Shown piece by piece: positions 1 through 8,324 of a stretch of DNA of 39,332 nt. A program made the translations under genes and the position numbers. This DNA is from Phycisphaerales bacterium (lineage in GTDB: Bacteria > Planctomycetota > Phycisphaerae > Tepidisphaerales > Tepidisphaeraceae). The stretch covers positions 1 to 39,332 of the forward strand of contig JADLBV010000039.1 in the NCBI GenBank assembly GCA_020847545.1, written 5' to 3'. The notes beneath the pieces were generated by a model. The model did no database searches. It was not told where the DNA came from and was given only the letters and a program-made list of their open reading frames with translations. Position 1 is the first letter of the stretch, and every line of letters starts with the position of its first letter.

Positions 1-113
1 CCCCGCCTCAAAAAACGCCGAAACGACAGCTTCAGCCTGCTCACCCAACCCAGAAATCAGATGCGATTAGCCTCGCATAAAAAGAGGTGCCGATGCTAGA
101 TTTAGTGCCATTA

Positions 114-151
114 CTTCCTGACCCCTTAAAGGCTTTTATGGGGTCAGGAAG
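114..151. terminator. Strong hairpin, probable terminator
   Basis: Positions 114-125 and 140-151 are perfect 12-base inverted arms (CTTCCTGACCCC and its complement) around a 14-base loop. The right arm overlaps the stop codon of the minus-strand DUF488 gene (TGA at 146-144). On the plus strand the hairpin is followed by GTTTTTCT, a U-rich tail, so it looks like a Rho-independent terminator for a gene entering from the left. On the minus strand there is no clear U tract. It may act in both directions. Confidence 0.5.
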
Positions 152-698
152 GTTTTTCTGGGAATAGGTCTGTATCTTGCGGTGGGTAGGTGATTTTCAG
201 GCCGGTTACTTTGGCGAAGGGGGTCAGGTGGTGAGGGGGTTGTTTGTCGGTGTCCATCAGGTCCAGCACGGTCCAGCCGCGGACCAGCATTGCGTCGCCG
301 ATCAGGGAGCGGTGGCAGCGCCAGGGGACGGCCTCGGCGCACATGATGGCCGTGGGGGATTTCTGGGCGATTTTGATCAATTCTTCGATGCCGGCTGCAA
401 ACTCCGGGGTTTGCATGTCATCGGCATAGCCGCGAAAGCTGGCATTGCGCCAAGCGCCGTTGATGGAGTCCTTGCGGGTGTGGCGTCGGCCGCCCAGTTC
501 TGGAATTGGTAGATAGTGAATTTTGTGTTTGGGCAGCTCTATTTTGAGCGAATCCTGATTAAATTGCGGCACATGGCGGCTTTTGGGGATTGACCGCACA
601 TCCGCCAGCGTCTTCACACCATGTGCCTTGAGAATGGCAACAAGCTCATCCAGCGTGCGCGTGGAATGGCCGATGGTGTAGAGGGTTTTTTCGCTCAC
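144..698 (-). CDS. DUF488 family protein
   Basis: This 184-residue protein has the usual DUF488 layout: an N-terminal IGHSTR motif (residues 9-14), a following ADVRSIPKSR segment, and a C-terminal CAEAVPWRCHR segment with conserved Cys and His. The family's biochemical role is not established. It is short, soluble and has no signal peptide. The start is a GTG at 698-696 that overlaps the stop of the upstream response regulator in a GTGA arrangement, so the two genes are probably translationally coupled. The length matches the family, and a strong hairpin closes the gene at its 3' end. The family call is firm; the function is unknown. Confidence 0.85.
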   Translation of the reverse strand: MSEKTLYTIGHSTRTLDELVAILKAHGVKTLADVRSIPKSRHVPQFNQDSLKIELPKHKIHYLPIPELGGRRHTRKDSINGAWRNASFRGYADDMQTPEFAAGIEELIKIAQKSPTAIMCAEAVPWRCHRSLIGDAMLVRGWTVLDLMDTDKQPPHHLTPFAKVTGLKITYPPQDTDLFPEKPS

Positions 699-1087
699 GC
701 CGGGGGGATCAGCAGCCGTTCGGCCGTGGTGATGAGCTTGTCCATTTTCACCGGTTTGGTGAAATATTCGCTCACCCCGAGGCTTTCGGCATACATTTTG
801 TGGCGGGCGCCTTGGTTGCCGGTGATCATGATGACAAAGGGCTTGGTGTTGCGCGGTTTGCGGGCCTTGAGTTTTTCGAGGACCAGAAAACCGCTGCGGC
901 CGGGGAGCATCATGTCCAGCACGATGAGGTCCGGTTGCAATTTTTCGGCCATTTCGACGGCTTTGTTGCCGTTGTTGGCCAGTTCCACCTCGGCGCCGGT
1001 CGGTTCAAAGGCCGCCTGCATGCTGGTCAGGATGTCCGGGTCATCGTCCACCAGCAAAACACGTTTCCCATCAAGTTGTTGGCTCAT
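695..1087 (-). CDS. Single-domain response regulator (CheY-like receiver)
   Basis: This 130-residue protein is a stand-alone receiver domain with no output domain. The acidic pocket VDDD is at residues 13-16, the phosphoacceptor Asp58 lies in VLDMMLPG, the switch Thr89 in MITGN, and the conserved Lys111 in FTKPV. It should be phosphorylated by a histidine kinase and act through protein contacts, but no kinase is encoded in the window. An in-frame ATG exists at 1123, but the ATG at 1087 has a GGAG Shine-Dalgarno seven bases upstream and directly precedes the conserved fold, so it is preferred. The gene is coupled to the DUF488 gene by a GTGA overlap and is divergent from murI, with only about 80 bases between the two starts. 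Confidence 0.9.
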   Translation of the reverse strand: MSQQLDGKRVLLVDDDPDILTSMQAAFEPTGAEVELANNGNKAVEMAEKLQPDLIVLDMMLPGRSGFLVLEKLKARKPRNTKPFVIMITGNQGARHKMYAESLGVSEYFTKPVKMDKLITTAERLLIPPA

Positions 1088-1166
1088 AATGTGCTCCAAA
1101 TCGGGAGTTTGGGACGCCGACATGGAATTGTCAAGGTGTAATCGGGAAAGGTCCGATAATATACGG

Positions 1167-2030
1167 ATGAGTAGTGCGCCGATTGTGGTTCTGGACAGCG
1201 GGCTTGGGGGGCTGACGGTGGCCGCCGCGATTCGGCAGGCGCTGCCGTGCGAGGATATCCTTTACTTTGGCGACACGGCCCGACTGCCTTATGGATCAAA
1301 AAGCGCACAGACAGTGACTCGCTTCGTACGGCAAATTATCAAATATTTGCTACCGCACAACCCCAAGCATGTGGTCATCGCCTGCAACACGGCCACGGCG
1401 TTGGCGATGCCTTCGCTTCGACAAGCCTTTACGGGGTTGTCGATCAGCGGAGTGATCGAGCCGGGGGCGCGGGCGGCGATTGAGGCGGCCGGCGCCAAGA
1501 CAACACCCATCATCGGGATCATCGCCACCGAGGCGACGATTCGATCCAAGGCGTATGATCGGGCCATCATGCGTCGACGCAATCATGCCCATCTGCTCCT
1601 GCAATCCACCCCGTTGCTGGCGCCGATCATCGAGGAAGGACGATCGGAAGATGACCCGCTGGTTCGGCTGGCGCTCAAGCAATATCTCGCTCCCATGATC
1701 AATCGCGGCATGGATGTGCTGGTGCTGGGGTGTACGCATTATCCGATGCTGAAAAAGACCATTGCCAAACTGGTCGGTACGGGCGTTTCGGTCATTGACT
1801 CGGCCGAGCAGTGTGCCCAAGATGTCGCCGCCCGGCTGAATCGGTCGGCTTTGTTGCGAACCCAGACGGACCACACGGGCGAATTGCGTTGTTTTGTGAC
1901 CGATGATTCACCCCGGTTCGCGAAGCTGGCATCCGCCTTTCTGGGGATGAAAATCCAGGCGCCGACGTGGGTTTCGCCTGAAGCGTTGTTCGCGGCCGAT
2001 CCACCAACGGCCATACGGGAGGCGGTATAA
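1167..2030 (+). CDS. murI: Glutamate racemase
   Basis: This 287-residue protein interconverts L- and D-glutamate, supplying D-Glu for the peptidoglycan stem peptide in the cytoplasm. Family motifs are clear: DSGLGG at residues 10-15, the first catalytic cysteine in CNTAT (Cys73) and the second in GCTHYP (Cys189), with length normal for MurI. The reading frame is open far upstream (from 621), but that part antisenses the response regulator and lacks family similarity, so the ATG at 1167 is chosen although no strong Shine-Dalgarno precedes it. The stop overlaps the next start (TAATG), implying co-translation with the lipoprotein. An alanine racemase gene follows 1.7 kb downstream on the same strand. 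Confidence 0.93.
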   Translation: MSSAPIVVLDSGLGGLTVAAAIRQALPCEDILYFGDTARLPYGSKSAQTVTRFVRQIIKYLLPHNPKHVVIACNTATALAMPSLRQAFTGLSISGVIEPGARAAIEAAGAKTTPIIGIIATEATIRSKAYDRAIMRRRNHAHLLLQSTPLLAPIIEEGRSEDDPLVRLALKQYLAPMINRGMDVLVLGCTHYPMLKKTIAKLVGTGVSVIDSAEQCAQDVAARLNRSALLRTQTDHTGELRCFVTDDSPRFAKLASAFLGMKIQAPTWVSPEALFAADPPTAIREAV

Positions 2031-2671
2031 TGAAAATGCGATATACGAGCATGATTTTGCTGGCGGCGATGCTGGGCGGTTGCCAGACGGTTCGCCAACC
2101 TTTTGAGGTGATGGGGGGCTACACCGCCGAGCGCGCGGTCAAACGGATGGAAGACCCCAACTTCCCCGATGAGCGCCGGGAGGGGATTTTGTACTTTGTG
2201 GACCATGAATATGGCCGCAAACCCCCATATACCGAGCGGTATCGACAGATCGCGCTGGGAGACAGCGATTACACCGTGCGCGCCATGGCGGTGCGGGCGT
2301 TGAACATCTCGCGCGACAAGGAGGCCACGGCGGTTTTCATTCAGAGCCTTTCCGATACCCAACCACTGGTGCGGTTGGAGGCGGCCAAGGCGCTGGTGAA
2401 TCTGCCGGATGCCAACGCGGTCCCCAAATTGCTGCAAATCGTCTCCAATGAGGATGAGAACAAGGATGTGCGGATCGCGGCGGCCGATGCGCTGCGGCAC
2501 TATAAGTCATTGGAAGTGGCGCGGACACTGGTGGGCGTGCTGCAACAGCGTGAATTCGGCGTCGCTTGGCAGGCGCGAAAGAGCCTGATCCAACTGACCG
2601 GCCATGACCTGGGGTACAACGACGGGGCGTGGTTGAATTATCTCACCGGGCCGGACAAGCCCTTTGCATGA
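2030..2671 (+). CDS. HEAT-repeat lipoprotein
   Basis: This 213-residue protein starts with a lipoprotein signal: a charged N terminus, a hydrophobic core and a lipobox LGGC with lipidated Cys18. The mature part has at least three HEAT/PBS-lyase-type helical repeats, recognisable as a TVRAMAVRALN segment, a PLVRLEAAKALVNL segment (with the DVRIAAADALRHY segment following) and a final FGVAWQARKSLIQL segment. Such repeats usually form protein-binding scaffolds. It is expected to sit in the periplasm, anchored to a membrane. Its ATG overlaps the murI stop by one base, so the two are probably one transcript; whether it takes part in cell-wall work is an inference from that linkage. The specific function is unknown. 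Confidence 0.8.
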   Translation: MKMRYTSMILLAAMLGGCQTVRQPFEVMGGYTAERAVKRMEDPNFPDERREGILYFVDHEYGRKPPYTERYRQIALGDSDYTVRAMAVRALNISRDKEATAVFIQSLSDTQPLVRLEAAKALVNLPDANAVPKLLQIVSNEDENKDVRIAAADALRHYKSLEVARTLVGVLQQREFGVAWQARKSLIQLTGHDLGYNDGAWLNYLTGPDKPFA

Positions 2672-2680
2672 GGGGTGGTC

Positions 2681-3637
2681 ATGCGGGCGCTGGTTTTTGA
2701 CAAGACAGTTTCATTTCAACCCCGGCGAAATGAGCCGACGACGGCGGATGGGGACACGCTGATCAAGGTCATTCAGGCGGGGATTTGCGCCACCGATCTG
2801 GAAATCACCAAGGGTTACATGGGATTTACGGGGGTGCTGGGGCATGAGTTTGTGGGGGTGGTGGTTGATTCACCGCAAAAGGAACTGGTGGGCCAGCGGG
2901 TGGTCGGGGAGATCAACATCGTCTGCGGGCGGTGCGATTTGTGTTTGTCGGGGTTGTCGAGCCATTGCCGACAGCGAAGCGTGTTGGGGATTTCGGGGCA
3001 TGATGGGGCTTTTGCGGATTTCGTTCGGCTGCCGGCGTTGAATCTGCATATTTTACCCAAGACGGTGGATGATGATCAGGCGGTTTTTGTTGAGCCGTTG
3101 GCGGCGGCGTATCAGGTGATCAAGCAGATCAAGCTGGATGGCCGCAAATGGGTAACGGTGCTGGGGGATGGCCGGCTGGGGTTGCTGGTGGCGCAGGTTT
3201 TGCGCAACGCGGGATGTCCGGTGCGGGTGATCGGTAAATATCCGCAGAAGCTGGCTTTATGTGAAAAATGGTCAATTCGTTCGCGGCCGTTGGCGGACAT
3301 TGTGCCGCGACACGATCAGGACGTGGTGGTGGAATGCACGGGGACGGCGTCGGGGTTGGAACTGGCGATGGGGATCGTGCGGCCGCGCGGGACGATTGTA
3401 CTTAAAAGCACGGCCGCCGTGGGCAAGGCGATCAATCTCGCGCCGCTGGTGGTGGATGAGATCAACCTGATCGGCAGCCGGTGCGGGCCGTTCCGTGAGG
3501 CGATCGCGGGATTGGCGGAAAAGCAGGTGGAGGTGGCGAGTTTGATTCATCGGCGTTCCCGGCTGGAACAGGGGGTGGAGGCGATGGAATTCGCGGCCCG
3601 GCCGGGGGTGTTGAAGGTGATTGTCAGCATCGGTTGA
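2681..3637 (+). CDS. Zinc-type alcohol dehydrogenase family (MDR) oxidoreductase
   Basis: This 318-residue protein is a medium-chain dehydrogenase. The catalytic-zinc ligands are visible as Cys36 (GICATDLE) and His55-Glu56 (GHEF), and the structural-zinc cysteines as Cys82, Cys85, Cys88 and Cys96. A Rossmann segment GDGRLGLLVAQ follows near residue 160. It should oxidise an alcohol or polyol with NAD(P); the substrate cannot be read from the sequence. It is slightly short for the family (about 340-350 residues). A GTG at 2675 is in frame, but the ATG at 2681 has GAGGGG just upstream and is preferred. It lies 9 bases after the lipoprotein gene, so it is probably co-transcribed. Confidence 0.85.
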   Translation: MRALVFDKTVSFQPRRNEPTTADGDTLIKVIQAGICATDLEITKGYMGFTGVLGHEFVGVVVDSPQKELVGQRVVGEINIVCGRCDLCLSGLSSHCRQRSVLGISGHDGAFADFVRLPALNLHILPKTVDDDQAVFVEPLAAAYQVIKQIKLDGRKWVTVLGDGRLGLLVAQVLRNAGCPVRVIGKYPQKLALCEKWSIRSRPLADIVPRHDQDVVVECTGTASGLELAMGIVRPRGTIVLKSTAAVGKAINLAPLVVDEINLIGSRCGPFREAIAGLAEKQVEVASLIHRRSRLEQGVEAMEFAARPGVLKVIVSIG

Positions 3638-3757
3638 TTTTCAGGTAGAAATATTGGAATAATTGACCGGTGGATGATCGGATCGCGGGTGTTTTACGAG
3701 GGAGGATGTGATAGAATGTGCTATGTCGCCAATGGAGTAGACGACAAGGATGTTCGC

Positions 3758-4945
3758 ATGGATGCACACACCACCTTGGGCGAGCCACGATTATTGATTT
3801 CGCATGAGGCATTGCGGCACAACGCGGGGGTGTTGCGCGCGGCCGTGGGGGATTCGGTTCGGATTTGCGCGGTATTGAAGGCCGATGCGTACGGGCATGG
3901 AGCGGCGGCGGTGGCAAAGACGCTGGCGCGGGGGCGATTGGCCGATGCGCTGGCGGTGGCGACTCTGGACGAGGCGGCGGCACTGCCGGAGGTGGGGTTG
4001 CCGGTGATCGTCTTTCGGCCGGTGGAAAATGTTTATGTCGGCCGACAGCGGAGCCAGTTGGAGGAGGCGATTGAGCGCGGATGGACGTTGACCCTTTGCA
4101 GCGCGGCCGCGGTCGGGGATGTGGCCAGGCTTGCACAGGCCAGGGATAAACGGGCATCCGTGCAGGTGAAGATCGACACGGGGATGAGCCGGTCGGGTGT
4201 GGATGATTGTGATGCACATGGGGTGATCGAGGGGGTGTTGCGTCAACCGGCGCTGCGACTGGGTGGGTTATACACGCATTTTGCCTGCGCGGATGATGAG
4301 GATGATGTGGCGACGGGGGAGCAATTCCGACGATTTTGCGAAGTCACTGATGGATATGTCGAGGCGAATCGATCCGGCCGACGGCCAATTCGTCACGCGG
4401 CGAATACGGCCGCGTCGCTGTTGCACCCACACATGCACATGGACATGGTGCGGACGGGGTTGGGGATGTATGGAATCGACCCGATGGGGCCGGCAACCGG
4501 GCGAACGTTAAAACCGGTGATGAAGTGGGTGGCGCCGCTGCTGATGGTGCGAACCGTGCGAAAAGGGACATCGGTGGGGTATGGCCTGACATGGACCGCC
4601 CCGCGCGACACCCGGCTGGGGCTGGTTCCGGTGGGTTATGCGGATGGATACCTGCGGAGTTTTTCCAACCGGGCGAAGGTGATCATCAACGGAGTGGCGG
4701 CGAACGTGGTGGGAAGGGTGAGCATGGATCTGATCACGGTGGAACTGGGATCGGTCCCCTCAGCGCAACCGGGGGATGAGGTGACGTTGCTGGAGGATGA
4801 GGCGGCCTCCCCCGCCAGCGTTTATGCTTTGGCGGAGTTGGGAGGGACGATTCCGTACGAAATTTTCTGCCGGATTGGTGCGAGGGTGCATCGGGTGGCG
4901 GTGGATGAGGTTGCCGCGGAGGTGGAAGAGCGCGCGGCGGGATGA
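3758..4945 (+). CDS. alr: Alanine racemase
   Basis: This 395-residue PLP enzyme converts L-Ala to D-Ala for peptidoglycan. The PLP lysine is Lys41 in the KADAYGHG motif at the start of the TIM barrel, and the second catalytic base is Tyr275 in SVGYGLTW, at the junction with the C-terminal beta domain. Length is normal for Alr. The frame is open from 3674, but the ATG at 3758 has AAGGA seven bases upstream and begins close to the conserved fold, so it is used. It is on the same strand as murI, from which it is separated by the lipoprotein and dehydrogenase genes. The 120 bases before it hold no gene and may carry its own promoter, though no convincing -35/-10 pair was seen. Confidence 0.95.
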   Translation: MDAHTTLGEPRLLISHEALRHNAGVLRAAVGDSVRICAVLKADAYGHGAAAVAKTLARGRLADALAVATLDEAAALPEVGLPVIVFRPVENVYVGRQRSQLEEAIERGWTLTLCSAAAVGDVARLAQARDKRASVQVKIDTGMSRSGVDDCDAHGVIEGVLRQPALRLGGLYTHFACADDEDDVATGEQFRRFCEVTDGYVEANRSGRRPIRHAANTAASLLHPHMHMDMVRTGLGMYGIDPMGPATGRTLKPVMKWVAPLLMVRTVRKGTSVGYGLTWTAPRDTRLGLVPVGYADGYLRSFSNRAKVIINGVAANVVGRVSMDLITVELGSVPSAQPGDEVTLLEDEAASPASVYALAELGGTIPYEIFCRIGARVHRVAVDEVAAEVEERAAG

Positions 4946-4979
4946 ATCGGCGCGTGATTGGCGTTAGACTAAGGGGACT

Positions 4980-5759
4980 ATGTCATACAAAGGTTTGGAT
5001 GTATCGGGAAAAGTGTGTCTGGTGACCGGGGGAACCAGCGGGATCGGGCGGGAAATCGCGCTGGGGCTGGCATCGGCCGGGGCGCGGGTGGTGGCGGGAT
5101 CGAGCAACCCGGAGAAGGTGTCGGCGATCAAAAAAGAGTTGGGAGCCGAGCATGATGGGGTGGCGGTCAATGTCGCCGATGAATCGAGCGTCAAAGGGGC
5201 GGTGGAACTGGCCGTGAAGCGATTTGGGCGGATTGACGCCCTGATCAACGCGGCCGGGGTGATTAAAAAACAGCCGTCGATGGAGATGCCGGCCGATGAA
5301 TTTCGGCGGATCGTGGAGATCAACCTCACGGGGACATTCATCACCAACCAGCAGGTTGCGCGGGTGATGAAGGATCAAAAGCCAGGCGCCCGTGGGGAGC
5401 GGGGGTGCATTGTGAACATCGCCTCGCTCAATTCGTATGTTTCATTGAGCGAAGTGCTGGCATATGCGGCGTCAAAGTCAGGGGTTTTGGGGTTGATTCG
5501 CGGGTTGGCCAACGAATGGGGGCCGATTGGGATTCGGGTCAACGGCATCGCGCCGGGGGTCTTCCCAACCGAATTAAACCGAAAATTGATCGAAGGGACG
5601 CCGCGTGGGGAATGGTTGAAAAATCATACGCCGCAGGGGCGATTTGGTGAGGCACAGGAATTGGTGGGCGCGGCCATATACCTGATTTCACCCGCGGCCA
5701 GTTTCACCAATGGCGAGACGATCATCGTCGATGGCGGGTTTTTGGCGCGGGGGGTGTAG
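4980..5759 (+). CDS. Short-chain dehydrogenase/reductase (SDR)
   Basis: This 259-residue protein is a classical SDR. The cofactor motif TGGTSGIG is at residues 16-23, the NAAG motif at 90-93, and the catalytic Tyr162 and Lys166 are in YAASK with the serine at about 149-152. The protein ends in the usual INGETIIVDGG-type segment (seen as NGETIIVDGGF). The pattern resembles the gluconate 5-dehydrogenase/KduD group, but the substrate is not certain. AAGGGG precedes the ATG at 4980. It lies 34 bases after alr and 22 bases before the vWA gene, so it is likely part of the same long plus-strand transcript. Confidence 0.88.
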   Translation: MSYKGLDVSGKVCLVTGGTSGIGREIALGLASAGARVVAGSSNPEKVSAIKKELGAEHDGVAVNVADESSVKGAVELAVKRFGRIDALINAAGVIKKQPSMEMPADEFRRIVEINLTGTFITNQQVARVMKDQKPGARGERGCIVNIASLNSYVSLSEVLAYAASKSGVLGLIRGLANEWGPIGIRVNGIAPGVFPTELNRKLIEGTPRGEWLKNHTPQGRFGEAQELVGAAIYLISPAASFTNGETIIVDGGFLARGV

Positions 5760-5781
5760 GGCGGGAACAGACAGGTATTCG

Positions 5782-6876
5782 ATGGCCGTTCAATCCTCCG
5801 ATTCATCCCTGTCACAAACGCCGGCGGAATCGCCGACGGTGGATGAATTGCCCCAGGAGCATGTCGAGTTGCCACGGGGTGGGTTTTGGCAGTCCCCATT
5901 TGCGCAGAATGTATTGCCATTTTTGGGGTCGCTGGCGCTGCATCTGGGGTTGATCGTGCTGGTGTGGGCGACCTATGAGGGGATCAAGGTGGCGTACCAG
6001 GTGGTGCGCGAGCAGATCATCATTCCGGATTCGACCATTGTGGAGGGGGCGCCGGTGGGCGGGGTGATGAATCCGGGGTTGGGGGAGGATCCGAATCGGT
6101 CGGCGCAGCAGGATCAATACGCCGATGTGCCGGCCGGCAGTCAGGGGTGGGCGAGCAAGCCCTCGGAGACGTTGACGAATAATTTGATGAACGAAGGGGG
6201 AAAGGATGGGAAGTCGGCCGATTCCATGATCGGACTGGGGAGCGGGGCCGGTCGGGGCAAGGGATTGGGGGATGATTCGGGGTTGGGGGGTGGGCCGGGT
6301 GCGGATGGTGGGCCGATGGCGCCGTTTGGTGTGCCGGGGGGTGGTCAGGGGCTGGGTCCAAAATCGCAGTTCATGGGGTTGTCGGGGAATGCAACCCGCA
6401 TTGCGTTTGTGTGCGATGCATCGGGGTCGATGGTGGACAAGTTTGATGCGCTGCGGATCGAGCTGCGCCGATCTGTAGAGGGATTGAAGCCGATTCAGGC
6501 GTTTGGCATCATTTTTTTCCAGGAGCAGGAGGCGGCGACGCTGGATGCCAAGCTGGTGATGGCGACGGCGGAACACAAGAAGCAGGCGTTTGAGTTTCTC
6601 GATCAGACCACACCCCACGGGGGGACCGAGCCGATCCATGGGTTGAAGATCGCGTTTGATCAGGGGCCGCAGTTGATTTATCTGCTGACCGATGGGGATT
6701 TTCCGGACAATCAGAAGGTGATCGACTATATTCGCCAGCGGAATGTCGGGGGAAAAGTGAAGATCAACACGATTGCGTTTGTGGGGCGGGGTGAGGAATA
6801 TGAAAAGGTGCTGCGGCAGATCGCAGATGAGAATCATGGGTCGTTTCGATATGTATCCGATGGGGATTTGAGATAG
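5782..6876 (+). CDS. vWA-domain protein with TonB/TolA-like membrane anchor
   Basis: This 364-residue protein has an N-terminal cytoplasmic tail, one membrane helix at about residues 45-66, a long Gly/Asp-rich linker (about 95-195), and a C-terminal von Willebrand A domain. The vWA metal site is intact: DASGSM (Asp212, Ser214, Ser216), a Thr near residue 282, and LTDGD with Asp304. The membrane helix contains Ser50-x3-His54, the same spacing as the S-x3-H motif that couples TonB and TolA to ExbBD/TolQR. The gene immediately precedes ExbB- and ExbD-like genes. I infer that this is the energised partner of that channel, acting in the periplasm with a ligand-binding vWA domain in place of the TonB C-terminal domain. 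The upstream in-frame start at 5710 falls inside the SDR gene; the ATG at 5782 has an AGG six bases upstream. Confidence 0.82.
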   Translation: MAVQSSDSSLSQTPAESPTVDELPQEHVELPRGGFWQSPFAQNVLPFLGSLALHLGLIVLVWATYEGIKVAYQVVREQIIIPDSTIVEGAPVGGVMNPGLGEDPNRSAQQDQYADVPAGSQGWASKPSETLTNNLMNEGGKDGKSADSMIGLGSGAGRGKGLGDDSGLGGGPGADGGPMAPFGVPGGGQGLGPKSQFMGLSGNATRIAFVCDASGSMVDKFDALRIELRRSVEGLKPIQAFGIIFFQEQEAATLDAKLVMATAEHKKQAFEFLDQTTPHGGTEPIHGLKIAFDQGPQLIYLLTDGDFPDNQKVIDYIRQRNVGGKVKINTIAFVGRGEEYEKVLRQIADENHGSFRYVSDGDLR

Positions 6877-6906
6877 TGCGGGGCGGGTTGTTTTGGAGTG
6901 ACATTC

Positions 6907-7815
6907 ATGCGGCGATACGCGACTTCGCGGCTGAGGATTGGCGTGCTGGTGTTTTTGCTGGCGGCGGCGTTTGTGGCCGGCGGCAGGGCGCTGGGGCAAA
7001 GCGAGGCGGCGCCCGCCCCCACCGGACCGGCCGATACGAACGGTTCGACGGCCGTGCAAACCGGCCAGGAGCTGCATCGGACCAATCCGTTTCGGCTGCT
7101 GATGCGGCAGGACACGCTGACGGATTTTGTCTTTTGGACAATCGTCATCTGCTCCGTGACCGGTGTGAGTCTGATCATCCAGGGGTTCATCAAGGTGAAA
7201 TCCGAGGCGATGATCCCGCAGGCCAGCACCAACCGGATGCGCGAACTGATCTCGCAGCGGCAGTTCAAGGAATTGCTGGATTTCACGGAGGTTGATTCGA
7301 GCTTTGTCAGCAAGGCGCTGAACCCGGCATTGAAGCGGGCGCCGAGTTTCGCGGCGATGAAGGATGCGATGGAGACGGCCGTGGCCGAACAGACGGCCGA
7401 GCAGTTTCGGCGGATCGAATATCTGAACATCATCGGCAACCTTGGGCCGCTGCTGGGGCTGCTGGGGACGGTTTTTGGGATGATCGATGCGTTTCAGTCC
7501 CTCAGCGCCGCACAGGGGAACGCATCCCCGGCGCAGTTGTCGGCCGGTATTTCGTTGGCGTTGACGCACACGATGCTGGGGCTGATGCTGGCGATTCCGT
7601 GCCTGGCGGCCTTTGGGGTGTTGCGGACGATGGTGGATCGATTGACGGTGCGGGGGGCGCTGATCGCGGAGGATCTGCTGCTGATGATCAAGCCGGCCGA
7701 GGCCCGGCCGGCCACCGCGCCGGTGGTTCCACCCCGTCCCGTGGCCAGCCCGCAGCCGGATGCGCGGCCGGCCGGTGGCGTTGTGCCGCTGGTCGATTCG
7801 GCGACACAAACCTGA
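6907..7815 (+). CDS. ExbB/TolQ/MotA-family proton channel subunit
   Basis: This 302-residue protein starts with a signal-like hydrophobic stretch (residues 10-24) ending near AGGRALGQ. It then has three membrane helices: about residues 70-92, 176-199 (containing PLLGLLGTVFGM, the family signature) and 213-240 (AGISLAL...GLMLAIP). In E. coli ExbB a glutamate sits in the third-helix ISEAL motif; here the motif reads ISLAL, so that acid is missing. The C terminus is a Pro/Ala-rich tail. It should form the pentameric motor core with the ExbD proteins encoded next. GGAG lies eight bases before the ATG at 6907; an in-frame GTG at 6898 is less likely. The gap to exbD is nine bases. Confidence 0.88.
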   Translation: MRRYATSRLRIGVLVFLLAAAFVAGGRALGQSEAAPAPTGPADTNGSTAVQTGQELHRTNPFRLLMRQDTLTDFVFWTIVICSVTGVSLIIQGFIKVKSEAMIPQASTNRMRELISQRQFKELLDFTEVDSSFVSKALNPALKRAPSFAAMKDAMETAVAEQTAEQFRRIEYLNIIGNLGPLLGLLGTVFGMIDAFQSLSAAQGNASPAQLSAGISLALTHTMLGLMLAIPCLAAFGVLRTMVDRLTVRGALIAEDLLLMIKPAEARPATAPVVPPRPVASPQPDARPAGGVVPLVDSATQT

Positions 7816-7824
7816 ATGTGAACC

Positions 7825-8310
7825 ATGCGACGACAGCCGATGCCCAACATCCGCGAGGGAGGCGTCAATGTGACGCCGTTGATCGACGTCGTCATGTGCC
7901 TGATCATCTTTTTCATGCTGGTGGCGAAGATCGGCATCACCACCGGCGCTGAACCGATGGACCTGCCCGAAACGATCCTGGGCCAGAAGATCGAGGACCT
8001 TGGCAATACGCTGACGCTCAACGTGCATCGGGGGGCGGGAAACCAACCCCTGGTGACGTATTTGCCAAAGGATGAGCGGGCCAACCGGGAGATTCCTTTG
8101 GCGCGGAACGTGGGAGGCAAGGTGCATCATCCGCTGCTGGAGGTGTTGAAGGCCGCCCGGCGGAACAACCCGCGGTTCAAGGTGATCATCCGGGCGCAGA
8201 AGGATTTGGGATATGAGTTGATTGAACCGATTTTGCAGACATGCGCGGCCGCTGATCTGAACAACATCAATTTCGCCACCGCGCAGGTGACGGAATTGCG
8301 ACAGGAATAA
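7825..8310 (+). CDS. ExbD/TolR-family protein (first copy)
   Basis: This 161-residue protein has the ExbD layout: a short cytoplasmic N terminus, one membrane helix and a periplasmic domain. The essential proton-carrying aspartate is Asp21 in VTPLIDVV. The periplasmic part ends in a DLNNINFAT segment like other ExbD/TolR proteins. It has an insertion in the middle (about residues 60-100) relative to short ExbDs. It pairs with the preceding ExbB-like channel, and its gene starts nine bases after it. A second, different ExbD follows 14 bases later, so the motor may contain an ExbD heterodimer. Confidence 0.88.
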   Translation: MRRQPMPNIREGGVNVTPLIDVVMCLIIFFMLVAKIGITTGAEPMDLPETILGQKIEDLGNTLTLNVHRGAGNQPLVTYLPKDERANREIPLARNVGGKVHHPLLEVLKAARRNNPRFKVIIRAQKDLGYELIEPILQTCAAADLNNINFATAQVTELRQE

Positions 8311-8324
8311 ACCGGACATTTGCC

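Noticed and set aside
621-1166. N-terminal extension of murI
   Set aside because: The upstream part of the frame is antisense to the response regulator and DUF488 genes, and MurI proteins normally begin just before the DSGLGG motif.
5812-8319. An 835-codon open frame on the minus strand across the vWA, ExbB and ExbD genes
   Set aside because: It is antisense to three genes with clear motifs, has extreme His/Arg/Gln/Pro content and shows no family signature, so it is a GC-driven shadow.
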